The notes below the pieces were generated by a model. That model was not told the DNA's origin. It ran no database searches and saw only the letters and a list, made by a program, of their open reading frames with translations. The position numbers and the translations under genes are program-made. DNA of 64,000 bases from Alkaliphilus peptidifermentans DSM 18978 (GTDB lineage: Bacteria; Bacillota; Clostridia; Peptostreptococcales; Natronincolaceae): contig NZ_FMUS01000001.1 in assembly GCF_900101495.1 (NCBI RefSeq), forward strand, positions 279,396 to 343,395, given 5' to 3'. Shown one piece after another: positions 9,145 through 17,981 of the stretch. Positions within the stretch are counted from its first letter, which is position 1, and each line of letters opens with the position of its first letter.

Positions 9145-9181
9145 CAAAATAAAAACAACCCGGCCATCTATTAGACCGGGT
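9145..9181 (-). terminator. Terminator between the two L25 genes
   Basis: ACCCGG (9158-9163) pairs with CCGGGT (9176-9181), followed on the minus strand by a T-rich tail. It lies right after the stop of the upstream L25 gene, so the two paralogs are probably separate transcripts. Confidence 0.7.
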
Positions 9182-9186
9182 ACATT

Positions 9187-9783
9187 TTATAATATATCTT
9201 CTTGTTGTTCTTCAGCTTCTATTACCTTTGATGCATAAGCCATTGTTGCTATTACTGCATTCTTATCTGTTAGTATTTCTATGTTTTTATTATTTGCAAT
9301 ACTTATATCTGCTAAAGTAATATTATCCTTTTCCTTTAGAATTTTAGCATCTACCTCTACTCTATCTGGTAAATATTTAGGAAGTGTTTGAATGTCTACA
9401 TCAGTTAATTGAACCTGTACAATTTCACTACTGGTTTCTACTTCATCCTTATTTATTATGTGAATTGGTAGTGAAATTTTTATTTTTTCATTTTCATTAA
9501 GCTTTTGTAAATCAACATGGAGTAAGGTGTTTTTCACAGGCATCCTTTGTACTTCTTTTATGATAGCAAAGCTTTTTTCACCTGCAAGATCTAAGCCTAT
9601 CCTTATGCTGGTTCCATAGTGATTTAACAACTTTTGAAATTCCTTTTCATCCAAATAAAGATTTTGTGTCTCTTGCCCTCTGCTGTAGAGTATCGCCGGT
9701 AGCTTTCCTTCTCTTCTCACCTTTACAATACTATTCTTACCTACTGCGTCTCTTTCATAAACCTTTAATATAGGTGTTGCCAT
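9187..9783 (-). CDS. Ribosomal protein L25/Ctc family (paralog 2)
   Basis: 198 residues. The L25 domain is at about residues 4-92 (GKLPAILYSRGQET and LLHVDLQKLNENEKI) and the TL5-type C-terminal domain at about 95-185. GGGGAG precedes ATG 9783. Same architecture as the neighbouring paralog but clearly diverged in sequence. Which of the two is the housekeeping 5S-binding protein and which is a Ctc-like stress form cannot be told from sequence alone. Confidence 0.87.
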   Translation of the reverse strand: MATPILKVYERDAVGKNSIVKVRREGKLPAILYSRGQETQNLYLDEKEFQKLLNHYGTSIRIGLDLAGEKSFAIIKEVQRMPVKNTLLHVDLQKLNENEKIKISLPIHIINKDEVETSSEIVQVQLTDVDIQTLPKYLPDRVEVDAKILKEKDNITLADISIANNKNIEILTDKNAVIATMAYASKVIEAEEQQEDIL

Positions 9784-9876
9784 GTTTTTTCTCCCCTTTC
9801 AATGTCATGTTGTATTTATGCTTATTACTATTAAAACAGATTATTTTAAAAATTGCAAATTTTTGTATTATATAAA

Positions 9877-10066
9877 ACTGCTTCCTAGGCAGCCCAGGTT
9901 GATGACAAAGGCATCAAAATGTAGACTGATCAAAAAATCACAGATTCGAGGCGCAAAAAAACCTAGCGACCGCAGCGTAGAAAAAGAATACGTAAGGGTG
10001 CTAGGTTTTTGAAGTAACGACGAATATGGGGGTTTTTCATCAGTCTGAGCTGCTTTCAAAGCAGCC
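9877..10066. repeat. Nested inverted-repeat element, probably structured or mobile
   Basis: A gene-free stretch with layered palindromes. The inner arms are 9957-9967/10000-10010 (11 bp perfect, AAAAACCTAGC). The outer arms are 9923-9930/10039-10046 (AGACTGAT), extended by A-rich arms with one mismatch. Terminal hairpins lie at 9878-9892 and 10049-10065 (GCTGCTTT C AAAGCAGC). Small hairpin GATG...CATC lies at 9901-9915. Base composition is more GC-rich than the flanks. A 63-codon open frame exists on the minus strand but has no RBS and is explained by the repeat. It resembles MITE-like intergenic repeats. No second copy is in the window. Confidence 0.6.
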
Positions 10067-10067
10067 C

Positions 10068-10481
10068 TTAATCAATAGACCTAAGTATTCTTTCTGCGAT
10101 ATCGCTTAATCGTAGTTCTCCTACTATTTTGTCAACAGTAATAAATATAGTTTTAATTTCGTCCTCTGCCTCGTCATAATGATATGAATAGCTGTAGCAT
10201 AGCATAGTAGCTGGCATAATGTCCTCTATTACTGCAACCTTTTCATCTGCTAATTCCATTAATTCATCAATTAATTCTTCCTCAGAAAGGTCTTTAATAT
10301 TGTCTATATCTAGCTCTTCCTTTAATTGATTTATATCATGAAAAATCTGATAAATAAGGGTGTCCTCCCTCTTAGCTCCTTTTGTCAAATCCTTTACCCG
10401 CTTGAAATGATAATTTTCTTTTATCTTTGTATAGAATTCCTGACTGTCTATGACTTCGTTACCTACAACTATATAGCTCAT
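10068..10481 (-). CDS. Uncharacterised acidic protein next to TldD/TldE
   Basis: 137 residues, unrecognised. The protein is acidic with no signal peptide or membrane segment. It has an EELIDELMELADEK helix (about residues 65-80) and a central Tyr-rich strand (CYSYSYHYDEAED). RBS GGGAGGGG precedes ATG 10481. It begins 13 bases after the tldE stop, so it is very probably the last gene of the tldD-tldE transcript. It could be a cytosolic accessory factor or an unrelated passenger. Its stop abuts the nested inverted-repeat element. Confidence 0.7.
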   Translation of the reverse strand: MSYIVVGNEVIDSQEFYTKIKENYHFKRVKDLTKGAKREDTLIYQIFHDINQLKEELDIDNIKDLSEEELIDELMELADEKVAVIEDIMPATMLCYSYSYHYDEAEDEIKTIFITVDKIVGELRLSDIAERILRSID

Positions 10482-10494
10482 TATTACCCCTCCC

Positions 10495-11814
10495 TTAGCT
10501 CTCTCCAGTTACTTTAGACTTCATTAAAATAAAAGGTACATCCTCCATTGGTATTTTCCCTAGTTTTGTATACTCTTCCTTTAAGGCATTTAAAAAGTTG
10601 CCCGAAATTATTGCTTTACAACCACCCATTAGTTGACCATTTATAACCTGAATACAATTTGGCGCAGTTAAGGAGTAGTTTCCACTTGTGGCATCCTGTG
10701 TATGCATACCTAATAAATCACATACTATAATTCCATTTTCAATTTTACTAATTGTATCTTGATAGCTCTCCATTACTGTACTATATAAGTGAATACTCCC
10801 TTTTCCTGCTGGAATTGGAGTTGGCTTTCTTTTTATTTTTTTTGCATATTTTAAATCTAATATAGGTGTTTGCAGCTTTCCATTTCTTAATAAAAGCACT
10901 TCTCCTCCTGGTACTCCTTCAAAGGTTGATATGTAAGACCCTTGATTATAAGGCAAAGTAGTGTTAATGCATAGATTTATGTCCCCTCTAATAACTTCTT
11001 CGGCCTTGTCAAAGTTGGCTTGGGAGAATGCAGATCGTTTATTAACAATGTGACTTCCAAATAGGTTGTTTACTAAATAGTGACTGATAAAGCTTTCTGT
11101 CACCTCTGGTAGTAATAAGACATCCATTTCTCCACTCTTCAGCTTTTTTCTGTTTTTCAATTGATGAATTCTCATAGCTGTTTCACTTATTATCTGGTTT
11201 TTCTTTTCATTACTAATCTTCCTTCTATTTATAAAAGATTTACCGAAAATCTCGTCACCGTAAAGGTAAGTTGAAAAGGAGGTGGATAGATTGGATATAG
11301 CAAGTCCTTTAGAATTATAAATATATTGCTGAAACGTGCTGGCACTAACAGAAGCATCTATATTTTTGATTTCGCTCCCCACTAACTCCTTATGATAAGC
11401 TTCTAATAAATCAAATAAATATTCTTGATTATTATATACCATGTTATTAACTTCTATGTCGAATAGCTTAACCTTTGGGTATTGCTGTTCTATATATATG
11501 TCTGATCCTTCGGCTTCAGCAAAGGAAGCTTTTCTCCACAAATCTATCATCTTGTGAAAACTTTTTACTGTATTGCTTTGAAGTACAGCAACACTTCTCC
11601 TGTTATCCTGCCATATAATATAGATTTTTCCTCTAATACTCTCTTCTGCCTTTGGGCAGCTATAAACTCCTCCTAATTCATTGTTTTTCATTCCAACCTT
11701 TATTGAGGTGTTTTTATTAGCCCCGAAGTACCAGCCTTTAATCTGAAGTTCCTTCTTGTTACTTAACATATATTCTTTAATCTTATCTTCCAATTCTTTA
11801 ATATATTCTTCCAT
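10495..11814 (-). CDS. TldE/PmbA-type subunit, diverged (pair 1)
   Basis: 439 residues. It shows the TldD/PmbA fold segments (ISGNFLNALKEEY near the C-terminus, SGNYSLTAPNCIQVI) but no HExxxH zinc motif, as expected for the non-catalytic TldE partner. TldD-TldE heterodimers are metalloproteases that degrade unfolded or short peptides and mature some RiPPs such as microcin B17. The start lies one base after the TldD stop (TAACATG), so translation is coupled. It is diverged from the PmbA protein at 52.4-53.8 kb. Confidence 0.8.
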   Translation of the reverse strand: MEEYIKELEDKIKEYMLSNKKELQIKGWYFGANKNTSIKVGMKNNELGGVYSCPKAEESIRGKIYIIWQDNRRSVAVLQSNTVKSFHKMIDLWRKASFAEAEGSDIYIEQQYPKVKLFDIEVNNMVYNNQEYLFDLLEAYHKELVGSEIKNIDASVSASTFQQYIYNSKGLAISNLSTSFSTYLYGDEIFGKSFINRRKISNEKKNQIISETAMRIHQLKNRKKLKSGEMDVLLLPEVTESFISHYLVNNLFGSHIVNKRSAFSQANFDKAEEVIRGDINLCINTTLPYNQGSYISTFEGVPGGEVLLLRNGKLQTPILDLKYAKKIKRKPTPIPAGKGSIHLYSTVMESYQDTISKIENGIIVCDLLGMHTQDATSGNYSLTAPNCIQVINGQLMGGCKAIISGNFLNALKEEYTKLGKIPMEDVPFILMKSKVTGES

Positions 11815-11815
11815 G

Positions 11816-13291
11816 TTACGCTCCCCCTATTATTACGTCTTTATTGGCTTCCAATACTATAAAATAATGAGAGCCACCGCTTGAGGGTACACTTTGTCCT
11901 GCCTTGCCACAGGTTCCCTGTGCATCTAATTTCAACTCACCCAATGCTCCTATAATGGCCTTTAAGGCTGAAAGAACCTTTCCACTAAATATTGCCGGCT
12001 GATACAATTTGCAGCTATCTCCTAATAAATATATTCCACTGCAATTAAAGACAAATTCACCTTGACTAGGTTTAACCTGTCCCCCTTTGTAACCAACTAA
12101 ATATATAATTTCTTCATGTGGTTCTGCTAGATTATTCTCAAGTAAAATTTTATAGAGCTCTTCTGGGGTAACGTCCTCTATTTCCTTTTCCATTGGTACA
12201 AAGCCTTCAACTTCTATTCGAATATTTGACATTCTTGGTAGGGGAATATGTCTATAGCTTTCAACCCTGCCTGCTCCTGTTATTGGCACGGCAGCCTCAG
12301 AAGCAGAAAAAACATCTGATAGTGCCTCCTGTAATATTCCCTTCTCTACAATATTAACTGGCCTTCTCTTTACACCATTAGCACTATATGGTTGATATGC
12401 ATAATCTCCATCAACAGATTCGTCTATGATGGAAACAATTGAACTTGCTACAGCCTGACCTTTATTAAAGCCTCCTTTAGAATCTCCCAGTATAGAAGTT
12501 TTTAAGCCGTCACTTTCAACTGCGTGTCCAAAGGCTTCATGGGCTAGTCCCTTTGCTAATGGATAATCTAAAATAATTTTGTAGCTTCCTCCCTTAATTG
12601 TAGGTGCCTCTAAAAGCTCTATTGCTAGGTTGCAAGCATTTTTAGTTCGCTTAACAAGACAATCTCTTTTATCTTTATCTATAAGTATAGAAGCATCACT
12701 CCCACTAATGGCAGATCTAGTTGTTGCAGTGTTTCCAGCCTTTGCCGTAATGGTATTTGATATTGCCACCCTTGGTAAATTATAGAAAACATCTGTGCCG
12801 TCGCTACGAATAATTCTCCATTGGTCTTCTATGAATTTATAAAAGGTTTCAATTGATATGCAATTATATGAATCAATTATTTCTTTATTAAATTTTAATA
12901 ATTGAATTTCTTCTTCCTCGATTTTTAGATAATCAAATGGATACTTTACAGAGGCATATGCTTTATCCTTAATGGAAGAAATTTTAAAAATCTCCTTATT
13001 CTTTTTTCCTCCCCTTTTATCTATTTGAAATGCAATATTTGCTGCTATTTCAACCATTTGCAAGCAGCTCTCTTGGTCTATTTTCTCTGAAGAGGCAAAT
13101 CCACATCCTCCATCCTTTGTAAACACTTGAATACCTATTCCGCCTGCCTCATTATATGACATTTCTTCTGTTTCACCATTATTTATAACTATATATTTCG
13201 CCTTGGTTTTCTGTATTCTTAAAACTAGATAAACCCCTAATTTTTCTCCATATTGCAACGTTTTTTTTACGATATCATCGAAGAACTCCAT
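11816..13291 (-). CDS. tldD: TldD metalloprotease subunit (pair 1)
   Basis: 491 residues. The zinc motif HEAFGH is at residues 251-256 (HExxxH), in the expected LAHEAFGHAVESDG context. The conserved GAGRVESYRHIPLPRMSN segment follows at about 340-357. This is the catalytic half of a cytoplasmic TldD-TldE peptidase. It is longer than the second copy in the window (461) and quite different in sequence. It is followed directly by tldE and a small acidic unknown. No precursor peptide or RiPP enzyme was found nearby. Confidence 0.87.
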   Translation of the reverse strand: MEFFDDIVKKTLQYGEKLGVYLVLRIQKTKAKYIVINNGETEEMSYNEAGGIGIQVFTKDGGCGFASSEKIDQESCLQMVEIAANIAFQIDKRGGKKNKEIFKISSIKDKAYASVKYPFDYLKIEEEEIQLLKFNKEIIDSYNCISIETFYKFIEDQWRIIRSDGTDVFYNLPRVAISNTITAKAGNTATTRSAISGSDASILIDKDKRDCLVKRTKNACNLAIELLEAPTIKGGSYKIILDYPLAKGLAHEAFGHAVESDGLKTSILGDSKGGFNKGQAVASSIVSIIDESVDGDYAYQPYSANGVKRRPVNIVEKGILQEALSDVFSASEAAVPITGAGRVESYRHIPLPRMSNIRIEVEGFVPMEKEIEDVTPEELYKILLENNLAEPHEEIIYLVGYKGGQVKPSQGEFVFNCSGIYLLGDSCKLYQPAIFSGKVLSALKAIIGALGELKLDAQGTCGKAGQSVPSSGGSHYFIVLEANKDVIIGGA

Positions 13292-13374
13292 TTAGTCACC
13301 TCTTTCTTAATTCTATTATTCTCGTTGTGGGGGACAAATCCTGCCACAATATATCGTTAATTATTTGACAATTG

Positions 13375-14445
13375 TTAGTTGTTGTTTGTGGCTGCAATCA
13401 AAGAGGTAATGGGAATAGTTAATAGTAGTCCTATGCTTCCACATAAAGACCTAATAATCTCTGAAGCAATATATTGTGTATTAACAATATCAACCAATGT
13501 CATTTCTCCTACAGCAAATAAAAACAATAGGGGTAGGGAGGTGCCAGCGTAGGCTAATATTAGAGTGTTGGTCATTGTTGCCATAATGTCTTTACCAACA
13601 GAAAGTCCAGAAAAAAATAGAGTTGATATTCTAACCTTTTTATTTGTTTTCTTTATTTCAAATACCACGGAGGTAATGGTCATACTGACATCCATTACAG
13701 CTCCTAAAACGCCTATTGTTATACCGCTATAAAGTAAGCCCCTATAGTCAATGTTTAAATTTGTTTGGGTAACAAGCATTTGTACTGTTTCATCTGATAT
13801 TCCTGTAAGCTGAATAAGGTTGCCAAACAAGACTGCAAGAATTCCCGAAACAATTGTACCTCCTATTGTTCCAAGTATAGCGCAAAGACTCTTTTTACTG
13901 AAGCCACTGATCAATATGAAGCTGGCAATAACAATAATACTACATACAAGCACTGTAGAAAGGATAAAATTGTATCCCTGTATAATCATTGGCATGAATA
14001 TCTTTACCAAGCATAGTCCAGTAATAATCAAAGCTATAAATGAACGGAAGCCTTTAAAGCCTCCAAATAAAATCAACAATGCAAAAAATAGAATCAAAAG
14101 TATTAATAAATAGCCATCTCTAACCACTTCTAAAAAAGCTATGCTTATTAGTTGATTGTTTTCAGTAGTTAATTGTACAAAAACTTTCATATTTTCAACC
14201 AGCTGTATGTTATATTTCGAACCTTCTATTAATCTATGATTAAACTGAATAACACTATCTTTAAATTCACCCTCTAATATTCTAACCTTTACAGACTGTA
14301 CTGAAGCTTCATTTTGCTGGATTACTACCTCTTCTAATACTACTGCCTTTACCTTGGTGTACTCTTTATTTACTGCTATAGCATTTGCAGTTAACCAGTC
14401 ACAAAATATGAGAAGCACTATTATTAAGCAGACTTTTTTAAGCAT
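13375..14445 (-). CDS. YibE/F-family membrane protein
   Basis: 356 residues. A signal-like first segment (1-25) is followed by an extracytoplasmic beta-rich region (about 30-108) and 7-8 membrane segments from about 110 on. It includes the family-typical ITIGVLGAVMDVSMTITS stretch and SVGKDIMATMTNTLILAYAG. YibE/F proteins are uncharacterised multipass proteins of Firmicutes and Actinobacteria. It lies 83 bases upstream of tldD on the same strand, so it may share the transcript. No function is assignable. Confidence 0.85.
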   Translation of the reverse strand: MLKKVCLIIVLLIFCDWLTANAIAVNKEYTKVKAVVLEEVVIQQNEASVQSVKVRILEGEFKDSVIQFNHRLIEGSKYNIQLVENMKVFVQLTTENNQLISIAFLEVVRDGYLLILLILFFALLILFGGFKGFRSFIALIITGLCLVKIFMPMIIQGYNFILSTVLVCSIIVIASFILISGFSKKSLCAILGTIGGTIVSGILAVLFGNLIQLTGISDETVQMLVTQTNLNIDYRGLLYSGITIGVLGAVMDVSMTITSVVFEIKKTNKKVRISTLFFSGLSVGKDIMATMTNTLILAYAGTSLPLLFLFAVGEMTLVDIVNTQYIASEIIRSLCGSIGLLLTIPITSLIAATNNN

Positions 14446-14644
14446 ATATCTATGTCCTCCTATACTTTTTACTATATAGGATATATATTACATTAAATAA
14501 CAACATATTAGCATTAATGAGGAAATTGTATAATTGCTTTTGGCTGATTCTTTATAAAAAGTAACGGTTACAACAACAGTCTTTTTTAAATAAAAATAAC
14601 CCAAAAGCATTTTCTCACTAACGGGCTTTTTCAAAGCATTATAA

Positions 14645-15178
14645 TTATAGCTGACTATTAATTTTTCTTTTCTTCCATACCCTCAAAACTGCTATAGATG
14701 AAATATACGCTATTATATAAGCAAATATAGTTGGTATCAGTATGATAATTGGCTGTTTAATTAATTCTCCAAACACACCACCTACTGTGTATGCCATAAT
14801 ATAAAACACTAGTGGTATCTGTATCGCAGGGAAAAGACTCCCTGCAATTAATATGTTTTTCTCTTTTCTATAACCTCCCAGCATTGAGCCGATTATATCT
14901 GTAGCAAATCCTGCTACAGCAGAAACAAAAAACATAATAATTGCAAAGCTACCTATCATTAGTCCTATTAGGATTCCAATAATAGTAGCTGTACCTGTCC
15001 GCTTAGTTTGATTAATTGCTAAGGTAATACCTGCCCCGTAAATTGGAGCAACAAAAATTGCCCTATATGCAGGAATTGGTAGAATAGCAAATAGAGGTAC
15101 TAATATATACCCCAGTACAAACATCAATACAACTATCAGAGCTGTAAAAGTTAGATCTTTTAGTTTGAATGTTTTCAT
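14645..15178 (-). CDS. Putative ECF-transporter S component / small integral membrane protein
   Basis: 177 residues with five to six hydrophobic segments and a basic C-terminus (WKKRKINSQ). Length, the N-terminal KLKDLTFTALIVVLMFVLGY start and the topology resemble substrate-binding S components of energy-coupling-factor vitamin/metal importers (MptD/Trep_Strep group). No EcfA/EcfT genes are adjacent, as for group II systems. No riboswitch was seen upstream that would reveal the substrate. The family call is by topology and general resemblance. Confidence 0.6.
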   Translation of the reverse strand: MKTFKLKDLTFTALIVVLMFVLGYILVPLFAILPIPAYRAIFVAPIYGAGITLAINQTKRTGTATIIGILIGLMIGSFAIIMFFVSAVAGFATDIIGSMLGGYRKEKNILIAGSLFPAIQIPLVFYIMAYTVGGVFGELIKQPIIILIPTIFAYIIAYISSIAVLRVWKKRKINSQL

Positions 15179-15308
15179 TATACTGCTCCTCTATAACCTT
15201 ACATTTTTTCTTTATTATACATGAAGTATATCTTAATCTATGTGATTATAATCATAAGATTAATAAAATTAGAATAAAGCTTGTCAACTTCTAAAGTTTA
15301 ATATATGC

Positions 15309-15361
15309 AAAAAATAAGAGAAGAATATATTATAAGTATAATACATTCTTCTCTTATTTTT
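15309..15361 (-). terminator. Terminator after rpsR
   Basis: A long stem (AAAATAAGAGAAGAAT near 15311-15326 with ATTCTTCTCTTATTTT at 15345-15360) lies 24 bases beyond the rpsR stop and has T-rich arms. Confidence 0.8.
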
Positions 15362-15384
15362 AACATTTCTATATATTTTAAAAC

Positions 15385-15615
15385 CTAGTCTAATGTATAA
15401 GGTAGTAAAGCTAAATGTCTTGAACGCTTTATTGCTTGCGTTAAGTCTCTTTGATGTATTGCACAGTTTCCAGAAATTCTTCTTGGAAGAATTTTACCAC
15501 GCTCGGTTACATATTTTCTAAGCTTTTGAACTTCTTTGTAATCAATACGAGCGTTTTTGTCAGCACAGAAGGTACAAATTCTTTTCTTGCTTCTGCGTTT
15601 TCTCTTGTTGATCAT
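15385..15615 (-). CDS. rpsR: 30S ribosomal protein S18
   Basis: 76 residues, very basic. Typical S18 features are CTFCADKN at about residues 14-21, the [12 protein letters not shown] segment and a C-terminal [10 protein letters not shown]. CxxC plus a further Cys and His (CAIH) is the zinc-ribbon type S18. Third gene of rpsF-ssb-rpsR. S18 binds S6 on the 30S platform, and the S6:S18 complex is known to repress its own operon through the leader RNA. Confidence 0.97.
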   Translation of the reverse strand: MINKRKRRSKKRICTFCADKNARIDYKEVQKLRKYVTERGKILPRRISGNCAIHQRDLTQAIKRSRHLALLPYTLD

Positions 15616-15632
15616 TCTTTTCCCTCCTTCTA

Positions 15633-16043
15633 CTAGAATGGAATATCCTCATCTTCGTCGATAGCTTCAAAATCGTTTAGATCTACATCCATAGAGCCAA
15701 AGTCATCGTTTTTCTTCTTAGGTTGATCTTCACGACCTCCCCATTCTAAAAACTCCACCTGGTCTGCAACAACTTCTGTAACGTATCTCTTGTCACCATT
15801 TTGTGTCTCATAGGAACGAGATTGTAATCTCCCCTGAATCCCCACAAGGCGACCTTTTGCAAGATAGTTTGCACAGTTTTCTGCAGTTTTACCCCATACA
15901 ACAATATTGAAGAAATCGGCTTCCTTATTTTTTGAAAAAGGTCTATTTACTGCAACACTAAAGGTGGCTACAGCTTTTCCGCTGGCAGTAAATCGTAACT
16001 CTGGGTCTCTTGCTAATCTCCCTATCAATACAACACTATTCAT
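15633..16043 (-). CDS. ssb: Single-stranded DNA-binding protein
   Basis: 136 residues. OB fold at about 1-105 ([38 protein letters not shown]), then an acidic linker and the conserved tip [12 protein letters not shown] end (EDEDIPF) that recruits replication and repair partners. Middle gene of the S6-SSB-S18 operon, 20 bases after rpsF and 17 before rpsR. Confidence 0.97.
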   Translation of the reverse strand: MNSVVLIGRLARDPELRFTASGKAVATFSVAVNRPFSKNKEADFFNIVVWGKTAENCANYLAKGRLVGIQGRLQSRSYETQNGDKRYVTEVVADQVEFLEWGGREDQPKKKNDDFGSMDVDLNDFEAIDEDEDIPF

Positions 16044-16063
16044 AGTTACACCACCCCTATTAA

Positions 16064-16348
16064 TTAAGCTTCTAATCTAATTATCATATGTCTAATTACA
16101 TCATCAGCGATTTTCATATTTCTGTCTAGTTCCTTAGGAACGTCTGCAGAAGAATTGAAGTGTACTAGGTAGTAGTAGCCTTCGTTTAACTTGTTAATTT
16201 CATAAGCTAACTTTCTGTTACCCCACTCATCAACATTTTCAACTTGTCCATCAGCTTCAATGATACCTTTAAACTTATCCAATAGCTGATTTCTTTTCTC
16301 TTCATCTGCACTTGGCTTTAAAATGTACATTAATTCATATTTATTCAT
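16064..16348 (-). CDS. rpsF: 30S ribosomal protein S6
   Basis: 94 residues starting [12 protein letters not shown] at ATG 16348, with GGGAGGTG at normal distance. An in-frame ATG 39 bases upstream lies inside the leader hairpin region and is rejected. Typical S6 segments are [21 protein letters not shown] and a C-terminal RHMIIRLE. First gene of the operon with ssb and rpsR; S6 pairs with S18 in the 30S subunit. Confidence 0.97.
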   Translation of the reverse strand: MNKYELMYILKPSADEEKRNQLLDKFKGIIEADGQVENVDEWGNRKLAYEINKLNEGYYYLVHFNSSADVPKELDRNMKIADDVIRHMIIRLEA

Positions 16349-16414
16349 TATTTCACCTCCCTCTGGACTTGAGCGGCCCTGCTTCACGCAGGACAGAGAA
16401 ATGATTTCTCACAT
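16349..16414 (-). promoter_or_regulatory. S6 (rpsF) ribosomal-protein leader
   Basis: Between the start point and rpsF, the minus strand holds a hairpin CCTGCGTGAAGCAGG (16378-16392). It is followed by GGGCCGCTCAAGTCC running into the Shine-Dalgarno. The CCG next to a hairpin top and the sequestered GGGAGG match the conserved S6:S18 autoregulatory leader of bacterial rpsF operons. The fold was judged by eye. Confidence 0.65.
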
Positions 16415-16420
16415 CTAGGT

Positions 16421-16449
16421 ATTATATCATTTCAGTTTAAAAAAAGCAA
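16421..16449 (-). promoter_or_regulatory. Promoter of rpsF-ssb-rpsR
   Basis: Minus-strand TTGCTT (16444-16449), a 17-base spacer, then a perfect TATAAT (16421-16426). It is placed correctly for the S6 leader. The rest of the 16415-16703 gap holds only this promoter, AT-rich DNA and a terminator near 16680. Confidence 0.7.
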
Positions 16450-16666
16450 ACTATTTATTTGTAAACAACTATGTAGCCAAGTAAATAATTAGCTATAATA
16501 TAGTTTTTCCCATCTTCCTTAACGATAACCCTAAACCAATTACTATAATGAGAGCATATTATAAAAAATTTCTATTATTTATTTGTATAAAAAATTTACT
16601 TGTTGGCAAAATTATAATTATATAACCCCCACAATACAACATTTATTCATCCCAATCTCCCCCTTA

Positions 16667-16700
16667 CAAAAGAGAGTGGCAGTTGCCACTCTCTTTTTTT
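16667..16700. terminator. Terminator after aminotransferase gene
   Basis: A strong hairpin, GAGAGTGGCA/TGCCACTCTC with a 2-base loop, sits right after the aminotransferase stop. The T run is longer on the plus strand (nine T) than on the minus strand (four T), so it may stop transcription from both directions. Confidence 0.8.
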
Positions 16701-16703
16701 TCT

Positions 16704-17891
16704 TTATTCTTCCATTGCCTTCTCTAGCACTTTTCCTAGTCTCTCTATTCCTTCTTTTATTTTGTCCTCTGGCATGTTGGAGTAATTTAGTCTTAAGGTG
16801 TTTTCACGACCTCCGTTAGGAAAGAATGATCCTCCAGGAACAAATGCTACATTTACTTCTAATGCCTTTAACAGTATATCTCTTGCATTTAGGTGGATTG
16901 GTAGTTCAACCCAGGTAAATAAACCACCCTCTGGATAAGTATATTTAAGACTTTTGGGAAAAGTCTCCTCCATTGTCTTCAACATGATATCTCTTCTTTT
17001 TCTATAAACCTTTTTTATCTTTTCAATATGTGCATCCAGGTCATATAATTCTAAAAATTTATCTAGCTCCCGCTGAGACATTGAGTTTGAGTGGAGGTCT
17101 GCTGCCTGCTTAACAAGAATATATTTTTGAAGCAGTTCAGCCTCTGCATATACCCAACCTATTCTTAATCCTGGACAAAAGGTTTTTGAGAAGGTTCCTA
17201 AGTAAATGACTCTGCCTTCTTTATCAAAGGACTTAACGCTTGGTGGTCTTGCGCCTTCAAACCTTAGCTCTCCATATGGATTGTCTTCTATGATTGGCAA
17301 ATCAAATTTGTTAGCAAGCTCAACAAGCTTTTTTCTTCTTTCAACAGACCAGGTTCTGCCGGATGGATTTTGGAAATCAGGAATGACATATATCATTTTT
17401 ACATTTTCTTTTGTTGAAAGAACCTCTTCTAATTCTTCCATAATCATTCCATCATCATCGGTTGTAATTTCAATAAATTGTGGTAAATATGCTTTAAATG
17501 CATTAATCGCCCCAATATAGCTTGGGCTTTCGCAAACAACTATATCATCTTCATTCAAGAATATTTTTGCTGAAAAATCTAGCCCCTGCTGTGACCCACT
17601 AGTTATCAGAAGGTTATCGCCGTTACCCCTTATGCCTGTGTCCATTAATCTTTCTGCGATCTTTTCTCTAAGTGGTGGAAATCCCTCTGTAGTACTATAT
17701 TGAAGAGCTTGCTTGCCTGCTTCCTCTAATACAAGTTCCGAAACTTTTTTCATTTCTTTAATAGGGAATAGCTCTGGAGCCGGTAGACCCCCTGCAAAAG
17801 AAATAACTTCTGGTCTTTCGGTAAGCTTTAGGATTTCCCTTATCTCTGAAGCCTTTAAATTATCCATTCTCTTTGCATATTTAATTTTCAT
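16704..17891 (-). CDS. PLP-dependent aminotransferase (2-aminoadipate/MocR-type class I)
   Basis: 395 residues, fold type I. The PLP Lys is in GTFSKTFCPGLRIGW (about residues 230-244), Asp-Asn in IIEDNPYGELRF, and the NPSGRTW segment contacts the cofactor. The N-terminus (FAGGLPAPELFPI) and TSGSQQGLDF are typical of the LysN/2-aminoadipate and aromatic/branched-chain group. Substrate cannot be set from sequence; 2-oxoglutarate is the usual acceptor. No HTH domain is present, so it is not a MocR regulator. It is transcribed alone, with a terminator just downstream. Confidence 0.88.
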   Translation of the reverse strand: MKIKYAKRMDNLKASEIREILKLTERPEVISFAGGLPAPELFPIKEMKKVSELVLEEAGKQALQYSTTEGFPPLREKIAERLMDTGIRGNGDNLLITSGSQQGLDFSAKIFLNEDDIVVCESPSYIGAINAFKAYLPQFIEITTDDDGMIMEELEEVLSTKENVKMIYVIPDFQNPSGRTWSVERRKKLVELANKFDLPIIEDNPYGELRFEGARPPSVKSFDKEGRVIYLGTFSKTFCPGLRIGWVYAEAELLQKYILVKQAADLHSNSMSQRELDKFLELYDLDAHIEKIKKVYRKRRDIMLKTMEETFPKSLKYTYPEGGLFTWVELPIHLNARDILLKALEVNVAFVPGGSFFPNGGRENTLRLNYSNMPEDKIKEGIERLGKVLEKAMEE

Positions 17892-17981
17892 AAAGACACC
17901 CCTTTAACTTTTTTTCGACGGAATCCATAAATATATATCATAAAATAATAATAAGCAATAAAATGAACAATGAGTAATTAG

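Noticed and set aside
9868..10059. 63-codon reading frame on the minus strand
   Set aside because: It lies entirely in the nested inverted repeat, has no RBS, and its sequence mirrors the palindromes.
10495..13291. RiPP biosynthesis cluster
   Set aside because: TldD/TldE alone is not enough. No YcaO, radical SAM, lanthionine enzyme or precursor was found around it.
16583..16819. Plus-strand frame over the aminotransferase end
   Set aside because: It runs antisense to a real gene and through a terminator.
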